64,000 nucleotides of DNA, from positions 647,841 through 711,840 of the forward strand of contig NZ_BBXC01000008.1 in assembly GCF_001570525.1 (NCBI RefSeq). The letters run 5' to 3'. The position numbers and the translations under genes were made by a program. Positions 1 through 7,892 of the stretch are shown here, piece after piece. Origin of the DNA: Herbidospora sakaeratensis. GTDB taxonomy: Bacteria > Actinomycetota > Actinomycetes > Streptosporangiales > Streptosporangiaceae. A model generated the notes under the pieces. The model did not search any database, had not been told where the DNA came from, and worked only from the letters and a program-made list of their open reading frames with translations. The first letter of the stretch is position 1. Each line of letters opens with the position of its first letter.

Positions 1-737
1 TGGCCAGCGGGCAGCTCGCCCCCTCCGAAGGCGAGCTTCGGGTCCTCGGCGAGCGGCCGGGGACGGTCCTGCCCAAGGTCGGCTTCGTCGCCCAGGACAC
101 CCCCGTCTACGCCGGGCTGTCCGTCGGCGACCACCTCACGCTCGGCGCGCGGCTCAACCCGACCTGGGACGCCCGGCTGGCCGCCGACCGCATCGCCGAG
201 CTGGGGCTTGATCCGAGGCAGAAGGCCCGGCGGTTGTCGGGCGGCGAGCGGGCCCAGCTGGCCCTCACGCTGGGCCTGGCCAAGCGGCCGGAGCTGCTCA
301 TCCTCGACGAGCCGGTGGCCTCGCTCGACCCGTTGGCCCGCCGCGAGTTCCTCCAGGGGCTCATGGAGGCGACGGCGGCCGACGAGTTCGGCGTCGTGTT
401 GTCGTCGCACCTGATCGCCGACCTGGAACGGGTCTGCGACTTCGTCATCGTGCTGGTCGACTCGCGCGTGCTGGTGGCGGGCGAGGTGGACGTGCTCCTC
501 GGCAGCCACCACCGGCTGACCGGGCCGCGCCGCGACCCCGACCGGCTGCCCTCGGGCCAGTACGTCGTCTCCGCGCGGCACACCGACCGGCAGAGCACCT
601 ACGTCATCCGGACCGACGAGCCGATCCTCGATCCGGCCTGGGTCGTCACCCCCCTCACGCTGGAGGACCTCGTGCTCGCCTACATGGAACGGCGTCCCGC
701 CGCCGGCCGCCGCGCCGGGCTGGAGGTGCTGCGATGA
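1..737 (+). CDS. ABC transporter ATP-binding protein (5' end outside the window)
   Basis: ATPase subunit of an ABC exporter, running in from the left edge; about 244 codons are visible and the Walker A region is missing. The reading frame shows the Q-loop area (VGFVAQDTPVY), the signature LSGGERAQLAL and Walker B LLILDEP, followed by a D-loop (ASLDPLARR) and the switch histidine (LSSHLIADLE). The C-terminal 80 residues are an accessory tail seen in GntR-linked, YtrB-like exporters of Actinobacteria and Firmicutes. Its stop overlaps the ATG of the membrane partner by four bases, so the two are translationally coupled. Substrate unknown. Confidence 0.93.
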   Translation, partial: ASGQLAPSEGELRVLGERPGTVLPKVGFVAQDTPVYAGLSVGDHLTLGARLNPTWDARLAADRIAELGLDPRQKARRLSGGERAQLALTLGLAKRPELLILDEPVASLDPLARREFLQGLMEATAADEFGVVLSSHLIADLERVCDFVIVLVDSRVLVAGEVDVLLGSHHRLTGPRRDPDRLPSGQYVVSARHTDRQSTYVIRTDEPILDPAWVVTPLTLEDLVLAYMERRPAAGRRAGLEVLR

Positions 738-1783
738 TCTGGCTGACCTGGCGGCAGTTCCGCGGCTCGGCCGTGTTGACGGCGGCGCTGGTCGCCGTGT
801 GCGCCACGGTCCTGGCGATGACCGGGCCGGGCCTGGCCGACCGCTACGCGCGGGGCGTCGCGGCGTGTGTGGCCGACGGGACCTGCGACCGGTTCTTCGA
901 CCGCTTCTTCGACGAATACCAGCTGCTCTTCGTGCTCGTCGGCTTCGTGCTGCTGGCGCTGCCGGCGTTCATCGGGCTGTTCTGGGGGGCGCCGCTGATC
1001 ACCCGGGAGCTGGAGGCGGGCACCCATCTGCTGGTGTGGAACCAGGGGGTCAGCCGGGTGCGGTGGCTGGCCGTCAAGCTGGGCCTCATCGGGCTGATCG
1101 CGGTGGCCATGGCGTGCGTGGCGGGGCTCGTCGTCACCTGGTGGTCGCGGCCGCTCGACGGGTCGGCCGTGCCGGAGCTCGCGCAGATGACGCCGGTCGT
1201 CTTCGGGGCGCGGGGCGTGGTGCCGATGGGGTACGCCGCGTTCGCGTTCGTGCTCGGGGTGACCGTCGGCATGCTGGTGCGGCGCACGCTGCCCGCCATG
1301 GCGCTCACCCTGGTCGTCTTCGTGGCCGTGCAGGTGGCGATGCCAACGCTGGTCCGGCCCCACTTCATGGCGCCGGTCTCGGCGACCCACGAGCTCGGCC
1401 GCGTCAACGTGGGCGGGCTGCACGTCCAGCAGGGCGGCGGCGAGGTGCGGGTCGCCATCCAGCCGGCCGTGCCCGGCGAGGCCGGCGCGTGGGTGCTCTC
1501 GACGGAGCTGGTCGACGGGTCCGGGAAGGCGGTGGCGGGCGACGGCCAGGACGCGCCGGTCGCGGTGTCGGGCACGTCGGGGCCGTGTTCGCCGCAGGGC
1601 GCCGGCGCGGGTCTCGACGCCTGCTGGGCCGAGATCAACGCGCTGGGCTACCGGCAGCGGGCGCTCTACCATCCGATCGACCGGTTCTGGCCGTTCCAGT
1701 GGATCGAGACCGGCCTCTACGCCGGGCTCACCCTGGGTCTGACCTGGTTGTCCTTCTGGCTGATCCGGAGACGGCTGTCATGA
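734..1783 (+). CDS. ABC transporter permease
   Basis: 349-residue membrane subunit, presumably partner of the ATPase immediately upstream (ATGA overlap). About six hydrophobic segments are visible: near residues 12-30, 63-85, 115-137, 165-185, 195-212 and 325-345. A roughly 100-residue extracytoplasmic loop lies before the last helix. The Cys pair in the first loop (ACVADGTC) could form a disulfide outside. The layout resembles transporter-associated proteins of the ABC-2 type found beside YtrB-like ATPases. The role is probably export or membrane-stress response; the substrate cannot be read from the sequence. Confidence 0.85.
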   Translation: MIWLTWRQFRGSAVLTAALVAVCATVLAMTGPGLADRYARGVAACVADGTCDRFFDRFFDEYQLLFVLVGFVLLALPAFIGLFWGAPLITRELEAGTHLLVWNQGVSRVRWLAVKLGLIGLIAVAMACVAGLVVTWWSRPLDGSAVPELAQMTPVVFGARGVVPMGYAAFAFVLGVTVGMLVRRTLPAMALTLVVFVAVQVAMPTLVRPHFMAPVSATHELGRVNVGGLHVQQGGGEVRVAIQPAVPGEAGAWVLSTELVDGSGKAVAGDGQDAPVAVSGTSGPCSPQGAGAGLDACWAEINALGYRQRALYHPIDRFWPFQWIETGLYAGLTLGLTWLSFWLIRRRLS

Positions 1784-3087
1784 CCCGGGCCGTGGCGGCG
1801 GGGCTGCTGCTCCTGCTGGCGGTCGCCTGTACGACCCCCGAACCGCCCCGAGCCCAGGCGGGCGCACCGGAGAACACCGCCTGCGGGCCGCCCCAGGGGC
1901 CGCCGCGCGAGCGCACCCCCGCCACGATCGACGTCGTCGAGCAGGCCTACTTCTGCATCCTCGCCAAGTACTGGCGCGCGCCCGCCATGGACCACCGCGA
2001 CCTGCTCGTCGCCGGGTTCGCCGCGCTGACCGGGGCGCTGCCCGAGGCCCCGCTGGAACTGCCGGCGCTGACCGGCGACCGGCGGGGCGACTGGGCGGCG
2101 TTCGAGGCGGCGTACCGGAAGATCACCGACCGGGCGGACCTGGCCGAGGTCACCCTCGACGCGATGGTGGCGGCGCTCGACGACAACCATGCCCGCTGGG
2201 TGCGCGACGCCGGCCGGCCGCCCGGCTACTACGACGGCGACGGCTACGGGCTGGGCTTCCAGGTGAGCGACGGCGACCCGCTGTTCGTCTCCGAGGTGGA
2301 GGGCGGCGCGGCCCGGCGGGCCGGGCTGCGGCCGGGCGACGTCATCGAGAACGTCGACGATCCCGAGGTGCTGCGCCCGCGCTACCCCGACGCCGCGCCG
2401 GTCGAGCTGCGCCTGCGGCGCGGCGACCGCCGCTGGAGCGTCACCCTCACGCCCGGCCTCTATCCGCGTGACCTGGCCACGCTGCAGACGGTCCGGTCCC
2501 GGCTGATCGACGACGAGGTGATCTACGTACGGATGCGCGGCTTCTCCCCCGACGCCGCCAACCGGGCCTTCCGGGCGATCACCCGATTGCGCGCCGGCCG
2601 GGACGTCCGCGGGATCGTGCTCGACCTGCGCGGGAACGGCGGCGGCAGCCCGGTGGAGGCGACCCGGCTGGTGAGCGCGTTCACGCACGGGAAGGTCACC
2701 TCCTACCTGTGCACGGTCGACGACCGGTGCGAGCCCGGCCAGACCGACGACACGGTCGAGCTGGTCGGCCTGCCCCTCGTGGTGCTGGTCGACCGGGGGT
2801 GCGCGTCGGCGTGCGAGCACTTCAGCTCGGCGGTCAAGGACCACTCGGCGGGTCTGCTGGTCGGCACCCGCACGGCCGGGGTGATCTCGGGCCCGGGGCA
2901 CCCGTTCCTGCTCCGCGACAACACCGTGCTGAGCTTCCCCACCCGCCGCCATCTCGGCCCGAAGCGGGAGATCGTCGACCGGATCGGCGTCTCGCCGCAC
3001 CACTTCGTCCCGCCGACCCCCGAGGACGCGGCGGCCGGCCGCGACGCCGCCCTCGCCACGGCCCTGACCCTGCTGGACAGACGATGA
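1780..3087 (+). CDS. S41 family C-terminal-processing-like peptidase, lipoprotein
   Basis: 435-residue secreted serine peptidase of family S41. A signal sequence ending in the lipobox LAVAC (Cys17) suggests membrane anchoring. A PDZ-like region lies at about residues 150-225 (ARRAGLRPGDVIENV). The catalytic core contains IVLDLRGNGGG and GCASACE, with the predicted nucleophile Ser343 followed by a plausible basic partner in SAVKDHS. ATG chosen because it overlaps the permease stop as ATGA. Its place between a transporter and a second lipoprotein hydrolase suggests a cell-surface processing role; the target is unknown. Confidence 0.88.
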   Translation: MTRAVAAGLLLLLAVACTTPEPPRAQAGAPENTACGPPQGPPRERTPATIDVVEQAYFCILAKYWRAPAMDHRDLLVAGFAALTGALPEAPLELPALTGDRRGDWAAFEAAYRKITDRADLAEVTLDAMVAALDDNHARWVRDAGRPPGYYDGDGYGLGFQVSDGDPLFVSEVEGGAARRAGLRPGDVIENVDDPEVLRPRYPDAAPVELRLRRGDRRWSVTLTPGLYPRDLATLQTVRSRLIDDEVIYVRMRGFSPDAANRAFRAITRLRAGRDVRGIVLDLRGNGGGSPVEATRLVSAFTHGKVTSYLCTVDDRCEPGQTDDTVELVGLPLVVLVDRGCASACEHFSSAVKDHSAGLLVGTRTAGVISGPGHPFLLRDNTVLSFPTRRHLGPKREIVDRIGVSPHHFVPPTPEDAAAGRDAALATALTLLDRR

Positions 3088-4181
3088 GACGAACCCTCGC
3101 GGCCCTGCTCGTGCTGACCGCCTGCTCCGCGCCCGCCCCGCCGCGCGCGGCCGCCCCCTCGCCCACCCCGCCGCAGCCCGCCACCCTGGTGGCCCCGACC
3201 GGGGAGCATCCGGTCGGCACGGCGGTGGTGCACCTGACCGACGCCTCGCGGCCCGACCCGTGGAACCTCGACGCCGAGGCCAGAGAGCTCCGGGTCACCC
3301 TGTGGTATCCGAGCGGCGAGGGGGAGGGGAAGCGGGCGGCGTACATGAGCCCCCGGGAGTCGGAACTCACGCTGGCGGGCTCCGGCGCGGGCGGGGTCCC
3401 GCCCGCCATCCTGAGCAGAACGGTCGTGCACGCCACCACCAACGCCCCCGCGACCGGCCGCTTCCCTCTGGTGGTGGTGTCGCCCGGCTTCACCAAACCG
3501 GTCAGCACCCTGACCTCGCTGGCCGAGGACCTGGCCAGCCGAGGCTACGTCGTGGCCGGGATCGACCACGCCTACGAGAACCACGCCACCACGCTCGCCG
3601 ACGGCACCGTGGCCGAGTGCCTGGCCTGCGACAGCGACACCGACCCTGGCTTCGGCATGGGCGTCGTCGGCATCCGCGCGGCGGACGTCTCCTTCGTCCT
3701 GGACGAGCTCCTGGCGAAGCGACCGGCCTTGATCGACCGCACCCGCATCGCCATGGCCGGCCAGTCGATCGGCGGCGCGAGCGCGCTGGCCGCCATGGCC
3801 GCCGACCCGCGGATCGACGCCGGCGTCGACCTCGACGGCACCACCTACGCCCGCCTCCCGGGCGGCCTCGACCGCCCGTTCCTGTTCGTCGGCGCCCCGG
3901 AGCACGCCCCCGGCGGCCGCGACCACTCGTGGGACCGCGACTGGAAGCTGCTGACCGGCTGGAAACGCTGGGTCGTGGTGACCGGCGCCGACCACCAGTC
4001 GTTCACCGACCTCCCCCAGCTGCAGCACACGCTCGGCCTGAAGCCCCTGGCCGGAGCACCGAGCGCCGCCCGCCTGGCCGAGATCACCCGCACCTACGTG
4101 GCGGCGTTCCTCGACGAACACCTGCGGTCCCGCCCGCAGCCTCTCTGGAAGGCCCCCATCTCTGGTACGACATTCGGATGA
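3084..4181 (+). CDS. Alpha/beta hydrolase lipoprotein (PAF-acetylhydrolase-like)
   Basis: 365-residue esterase/lipase-type hydrolase. The N-terminus has a short signal and lipobox LVLTAC (Cys15) followed by a Pro/Ala-rich linker. The nucleophile elbow GQSIGG puts the catalytic Ser at 228. VVVSPGF near residue 135 fits the oxyanion region, and TGADHQSF near residue 305 supplies a candidate catalytic His. The order and the RELRVTLWYPS start resemble bacterial platelet-activating-factor acetylhydrolase-like and dienelactone-hydrolase proteins. Starts by ATGA overlap with the S41 gene. Substrate unknown, probably an ester outside the membrane. Confidence 0.85.
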   Translation: MRRTLAALLVLTACSAPAPPRAAAPSPTPPQPATLVAPTGEHPVGTAVVHLTDASRPDPWNLDAEARELRVTLWYPSGEGEGKRAAYMSPRESELTLAGSGAGGVPPAILSRTVVHATTNAPATGRFPLVVVSPGFTKPVSTLTSLAEDLASRGYVVAGIDHAYENHATTLADGTVAECLACDSDTDPGFGMGVVGIRAADVSFVLDELLAKRPALIDRTRIAMAGQSIGGASALAAMAADPRIDAGVDLDGTTYARLPGGLDRPFLFVGAPEHAPGGRDHSWDRDWKLLTGWKRWVVVTGADHQSFTDLPQLQHTLGLKPLAGAPSAARLAEITRTYVAAFLDEHLRSRPQPLWKAPISGTTFG

Positions 4182-4507
4182 CGCGCAGCCGCAACTACCA
4201 GGTCCTCGCCGCCGCCAAGGCCGTCGCCCGCGCCCTCGGCCACGATCCCGCCGACGCGAACCTGCTCGCCCTCGAACTGGCCGCCGAGGGGCGGCTCGAC
4301 TGGGACAACAGCGAACTGCTGCTGCTGGCCCTGGAACGCCTCGCCGGCCTGGTCGGCGAGGCGGGCGCGGCCGAGACCCTCGGCGTGCCGCCCGAGGAGC
4401 TGGGAGAACTGGCCGCGCGACCCGGCTTCCCGCCCGCTCTGTACGACCTGGCCTCCGGCCCCCTCTGGGCGAGAAAGGACCTCACCGCCTGGCGTCGTCC
4501 CGATTGA
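4178..4507 (+). CDS. Small hypothetical protein, last gene of the five-gene chain
   Basis: 109 residues, mostly helical by composition (AAAKAVARALG, LLALELAAEG, LLLALERLAG), with no signal peptide or membrane segment. The start is set by the ATGA overlap with the hydrolase gene, making this the fifth member of a continuously coupled operon. Its last 26 bases overlap the convergent MarR gene. I do not recognise the family. A soluble cytoplasmic partner or regulator is possible, but nothing in the sequence names a function. Confidence 0.7.
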   Translation: MTRSRNYQVLAAAKAVARALGHDPADANLLALELAAEGRLDWDNSELLLLALERLAGLVGEAGAAETLGVPPEELGELAARPGFPPALYDLASGPLWARKDLTAWRRPD

Positions 4508-4955
4508 GGAACACCGTCCCGACGGTGTTGTCCCTGACCACCCGGCCGAGCAGGTCGGCCAGCATGCCCTGCTCCGCCGCGCCGAGGCCGCCCGGCACCC
4601 GGGCGACGCGGTCGCACGTCTCGTCGTGGAAGGTCTGCGCGACCGCCGCGCCCTGGTCGGTGAGCGCCACCAGCACCGCCCGCCCGTCGGACGGGTCGGG
4701 TTCGCGCCTGACCAGCCCGCGCTGCGAGGTGCGGTCGACGAGTTCGGTCAGGCTCGACTTGGCCAGCCGGAGCGTCGCGCCGAGGTCATTCATGCGATAG
4801 GGCCGGCCCATCAGAACGCACAACAACTGCCCCTGCTGCGGGGTCAGGCCGTGGTCGCGCGCCGACTCGGCGTAGACGGCCGAGATCAGGAACGACGCCC
4901 GCACCAAGGCCGCGACGACCCCGAGACTCTCTTCCCGACCACCCATGCGGGCCAA
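4482..4955 (-). CDS. MarR family transcriptional regulator
   Basis: 157-residue winged-helix regulator of the MarR type, binding DNA as a dimer. The core is LTPQQGQLLCVLMGRPYRM followed by a recognition helix (LAKSSLTELVDRTSQRGLV) and a wing with the typical basic-acidic pattern (RREPDPSDGRAVLVALT). N- and C-terminal helices would form the dimer interface. The 57 bases before its start contain ACTAGT in an AT-richer stretch, a possible own operator, though no long palindrome is present. Convergent with the preceding operon and overlapping its end. The ligand is unknown. Confidence 0.9.
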   Translation of the reverse strand: MARMGGREESLGVVAALVRASFLISAVYAESARDHGLTPQQGQLLCVLMGRPYRMNDLGATLRLAKSSLTELVDRTSQRGLVRREPDPSDGRAVLVALTDQGAAVAQTFHDETCDRVARVPGGLGAAEQGMLADLLGRVVRDNTVGTVFLNRDDARR

Positions 4956-5012
4956 ACTAGTACGAATTGCGGCGTCGGCGTCTCCCGCGCGGTCGCGGCC
5001 GGCTGACGCGTC

Positions 5013-5150
5013 TCACGTGGGAGGTTGGCGGCCCACGCCGCCGCAGGGCGTGCAGGTCAGCCAGACCTCCTTGCCGTCCTTGCTGATCCATTCGCCGCCC
5101 TCACCTCTGCACGTCCGGCAGATCGGCGGCAGGTGGTCGTCTTTCGCCAT
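5013..5150 (-). CDS. Tiny CxxCxG zinc-finger-like protein
   Basis: 45-residue protein with two CxxCxG motifs (CRTCRGEG at Cys11/14 and CTPCGGVG at Cys33/36). This is half of a DnaJ-type zinc centre, so one Zn2+ per chain is expected. Such very small Cys4 proteins are common in Streptomyces-like genomes and mostly uncharacterised. ATG chosen as the only start that leaves a compact finger; a longer frame exists upstream but overlaps the nuclease gene. It lies 50 bp downstream of the nuclease gene on the same strand, so cotranscription is plausible. Confidence 0.72.
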   Translation of the reverse strand: MAKDDHLPPICRTCRGEGGEWISKDGKEVWLTCTPCGGVGRQPPT

Positions 5151-5200
5151 GCGATCACGGTACGCAACTTTCCGGTTACCAACCGGCGGTCGCCGAAACT

Positions 5201-5737
5201 TCAGGCGGCCCGCCGCAACGGCTCGGGACGCGGGGCGCGGGTCATCCGCCACGTCGGCCCGACGGTGTCGCCGCGGGCCGGCCGGTAGAAGGAGTGGGAC
5301 CCGCCCAGGTCCTCCCGGTGGCAGGCCCAGCACCGGCCGTCGTACCAGGCGAACCGGTTCTGCCGCTCGCCGCACTCGACCAGCCAGCACGACCCCACCG
5401 GCACGTGCCAGCTCGCGGCGTCGCCGGGGCCGGGCGCCTCCAGCACCACCACGTGGACCTGCTCCCACCACCCGGCCCCGCCGGCGACGGCCAGGGTCGC
5501 CCGCAGCTCCACCGGCTTGGCCAGCCGCTCCCAGTGGGGGCCCTTCACCTCGGCCCAGGCGTTCAGCGCGGGCAGATAGAAGTCGGGCACGTAGACGGCG
5601 CCGCTCGGCAGCCGGAGGGCGAGCGGTTCGTACTGCCAGTAGACGCCCAGGGCGTCGAGGGTGGCCGCCCAGTCGGCCTCCAGGGTCGACCGGAACATGA
5701 CCCCGTTGTAGACGAGCGGCACCGCGCTGATGTCCAT
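5201..5737 (-). CDS. Orphan TnsA/PD-(D/E)XK-like nuclease with Cys4 tail
   Basis: 178 residues. The N-terminal half has the order of catalytic residues of PD-(D/E)XK endonucleases such as TnsA: Glu20 in FRSTLEADWA, Asp52 in YVPDFYLP, and Glu63-x-Lys65 in WAEVKG. The spacing fits a minimal nuclease fold. The C-terminal half carries four cysteines (117, 122, 136, 139; the last two in CWAC) that could bind zinc. No transposition partners (TnsB/C), methylase or phage genes lie nearby. The nuclease fold is inferred from motifs only; the target is unknown. Confidence 0.68.
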   Translation of the reverse strand: MDISAVPLVYNGVMFRSTLEADWAATLDALGVYWQYEPLALRLPSGAVYVPDFYLPALNAWAEVKGPHWERLAKPVELRATLAVAGGAGWWEQVHVVVLEAPGPGDAASWHVPVGSCWLVECGERQNRFAWYDGRCWACHREDLGGSHSFYRPARGDTVGPTWRMTRAPRPEPLRRAA

Positions 5738-5796
5738 CCCGGCACCCTGTCACCGCCGTGACCGGCCGCGACGGGCTCGGCGAGGCCCTGTGGAAA

Positions 5797-6252
5797 CTAG
5801 TGGGTCAGCTGCGCGAGCACCGCGCCGAGCGACTCCTCCTCGTAGGCCAGGTGCTCCAGGAACCGGTCGGCGAGCGCGTCGAGCGCCTTGACCAGGCGGG
5901 CCCGGTCGTCGTCGGCCCGCGCGGCGGCCTCGACCTCCTCGAGCAGCCCCGACACGGCGACGTGGTCGGCCTCCAGCCGGTCGACGGCCGCGTTCAGCTC
6001 GGGGGCCAGCACGCGGATGCGCGGGAACAACGTCGCGCTCTCGATGCCGTGGTGGGTGTGCACGATCGAGCAGTAGCTCAGGCAGTTGGCCTTGAGCTGG
6101 AACAGCGGCCCCCGCGTGGCGAGGTCGCGCAACCCCTGGCGCACCTCGGCCAGGTCTCCCCCGGCGGCGGCCGTCTCGGCCATGCGCCGGATCGTGGCCA
6201 GGTCGCGGCGGAGCATGTTGTGGACGAAGGTCAGTTCGGACAGCAGCGACAT
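5797..6252 (-). CDS. Hemerythrin-like HHE domain protein
   Basis: 151-residue helical-bundle protein of the hemerythrin HHE family, which bind a di-iron or single-metal site and sense or handle O2, NO or iron. Candidate ligands are His11 (FVHNMLRRD), the His pair in VHTHHGIESATLFP, His in LEADHVAV, and the final HLAYEEES. The HHGIE...FP signature is typical of the family. It lies 36 bp downstream of a WYL-type regulator on the same strand, so the two may be one transcript. No membrane or regulatory domain is attached. Confidence 0.88.
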   Translation of the reverse strand: MSLLSELTFVHNMLRRDLATIRRMAETAAAGGDLAEVRQGLRDLATRGPLFQLKANCLSYCSIVHTHHGIESATLFPRIRVLAPELNAAVDRLEADHVAVSGLLEEVEAAARADDDRARLVKALDALADRFLEHLAYEEESLGAVLAQLTH

Positions 6253-6288
6253 CGTTCGGGTCCCCCAGATCAGCTGCCGTACAGCGAA

Positions 6289-6747
6289 TCAGAGGGGCAG
6301 CGCCGATGTCATCTCGGACAGCCGCTGCTCGTCGGGCTCGGGGTAACGCTCGTCGAGCACTTCGGCCCGGGTGATGCGGTCGACCCGGAAGACGCGCACG
6401 TCCTCACGCAACCGGCACCAGGCCACCAGATACCAGAACCCGCCGCGCCCGCCGAGCATGATGCTGGGTTCGAGGTCACGGGTGCTGAGCTCGCTCTTGC
6501 TGTTCAGGTAGTCGACGCGCAGGACGCGGCGGCCCGTCAGCGCGCGGTCGACGGCCCGTTTGACCTCTTCCGCCCCGTCGATGAGGTAGCCGCCCGGGTC
6601 GAGCCGGATCGGCACGCCCTCGCCCTGGAGCCGGGCGATGTCGCGGATCACCGTCCGTTTGCTCACTCCGAGCCGGTCGGCGAGGTCCTTGGCCGACAGC
6701 TGCCCGTTGCTCCGTAACTCCTCTACCAGCGCACGTCGACGGTCCAT
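6289..6747 (-). CDS. Short HTH/WYL-type transcriptional regulator
   Basis: 152-residue DNA-binding protein. An HTH_11/DeoR-type helix-turn-helix occupies residues 1-55 (LSAKDLADRLGVSKRTVIRDIARLQ). A WYL-like region follows (FWYLVAWCRLREDVRVFRVDRI). Typical WYL regulators run to about 310-330 residues, so this one is half-length and lacks the C-terminal extension. The stop codon is followed directly by the next gene, so a compact natural form is as likely as a truncation. WYL domains bind nucleotide or DNA ligands. May control the hemerythrin gene downstream. Confidence 0.82.
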   Translation of the reverse strand: MDRRRALVEELRSNGQLSAKDLADRLGVSKRTVIRDIARLQGEGVPIRLDPGGYLIDGAEEVKRAVDRALTGRRVLRVDYLNSKSELSTRDLEPSIMLGGRGGFWYLVAWCRLREDVRVFRVDRITRAEVLDERYPEPDEQRLSEMTSALPL

Positions 6748-6794
6748 GACGCCGACGTTACGTGCGGTGAACGACAAATCCTGGTATTTCCCAC

Positions 6795-7799
6795 CTAACT
6801 CAGCGGCCATATACCCGTATTGACCACTCGTTCCGGTTCCACACCACACAGGGCGGCGCGCTCGCATCCGTACCCGAGCCAGTCGAGCTGCCCCGGAGCG
6901 TGGGCGTCGCTGTCGATCGCGAACACGCAGCCCGTCTCGTAGGCCAGGCGCAGCAATCGTTTGGGCGGGTCGAGTCGGTCGGGCCGGGAGTTGATCTCGA
7001 CCGCCACCCCGAACCGGCGGCACGCCTCGAAGACGATCTCGGCGTCGAACCGCGACTCGGCGCGCAGCCCGCCCCGTTTCCCGCCGGCCTTCACGATCCG
7101 GCCGGTGCAGTGGCCGAGCACGTCGACGTGGGGATTGGCGACCGCGGTGACCATCCGCCGGGTCATCTCGCCGGCGTCCATCTTCAGCGACGAGTGCACC
7201 GAGGCGACCACGCAGTCGAGCCGGGCCAGCAGGGCCGGATCCTGGTCGAGCGACCCGTCGGCGAGGATGTCGACCTCGATGCCGGTACGGATCTCGAAGG
7301 GCGCGAACCGCTCGCGCAGCCCCTCGATGACCTCGATCTGCTCGGTCAGCCGCTCGGCCGACAGGCCCCGCGCCACGGTGAGCCGGGGCGAGTGGTCGGT
7401 GATCGTCAGATAGGAGTGCCCGATCGCCCGCGCCGCCTCGGCCATCTCCTCGATCGGCGAGCCGCCGTCGCTCCACGTCGTGTGGCTGTGCAGGTCGCCC
7501 TTCAACGCCTTCCGGAGCCGGGCGGCGGCCTCCGGCAGGTCGGTCCCGGACGTCGCCTCCAGGCGGCGCAGGTAGGTGGGCGTCTGGCCGGCCAGCGCCT
7601 CGGTGATCGCCAGCGCGGTCACCTTGCCGACGCCGGGCAACTCGGTCAGCGTCTCGGCGAGGGCGCGCTCCTCCAGCTCCTCGCGCGGCAGCTCCCCGAC
7701 GGTCGTGGCCGCGCCCCGGAAGGCGCGCACCCGATAGGTGGGTTCACCGGCCCGTTCGAGCAGGAACGCGATTTGGCGCAACGCGTCAACTGGCTCCAT
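6795..7799 (-). CDS. PHP-domain phosphoesterase (PolX C-terminal-like)
   Basis: 334 residues. An N-terminal helix-hairpin-helix region (ELPGVGKVTALAITEAL, about residues 52-70) is followed by a PHP metal-dependent phosphoesterase domain. Visible metal-ligand motifs are GDLHSHTTWSDG, TDHSPRL, VASVHSS, LGHCTGR, EINSR and the final IDSDAHA. This is the arrangement of the PHP half of bacterial PolX but without the polymerase domain, so it may be a 3'-5' exonuclease or phosphatase in repair. Divergent from the next operon, with 93 bp between the two starts. Confidence 0.88.
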   Translation of the reverse strand: MEPVDALRQIAFLLERAGEPTYRVRAFRGAATTVGELPREELEERALAETLTELPGVGKVTALAITEALAGQTPTYLRRLEATSGTDLPEAAARLRKALKGDLHSHTTWSDGGSPIEEMAEAARAIGHSYLTITDHSPRLTVARGLSAERLTEQIEVIEGLRERFAPFEIRTGIEVDILADGSLDQDPALLARLDCVVASVHSSLKMDAGEMTRRMVTAVANPHVDVLGHCTGRIVKAGGKRGGLRAESRFDAEIVFEACRRFGVAVEINSRPDRLDPPKRLLRLAYETGCVFAIDSDAHAPGQLDWLGYGCERAALCGVEPERVVNTGIWPLS

Positions 7800-7833
7800 G
7801 TCGAAGACGTTATCAACCGGCCAGTATTGATGT

Positions 7834-7863
7834 TTGTACCGTTCAAACAGACACCGATAGGCT
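7834..7863 (+). promoter_or_regulatory. Candidate promoter for the yjfM-yjfC-yjfL-like operon
   Basis: TTGTAC and TAGGCT separated by 18 bases, about 30 bases before the ATG of the next gene and just upstream of a GGAG ribosome site at 7885. Assigned by eye from the housekeeping consensus; no transcript evidence. Confidence 0.35.
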
Positions 7864-7892
7864 TGCCCGACCTCAAGGAAGCATGGAGCCTT

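Noticed and set aside
799-3087. Extending the S41 peptidase upstream into the permease gene
   Set aside because: The upstream part of the frame is the shadow of the permease; signal peptide, lipobox and ATGA overlap place the start at 1780.
5201-5737. Tn7-like transposon or restriction-modification system
   Set aside because: Only the nuclease-like gene is present; no TnsB/TnsC, methylase, terminal repeats or target duplication were found.
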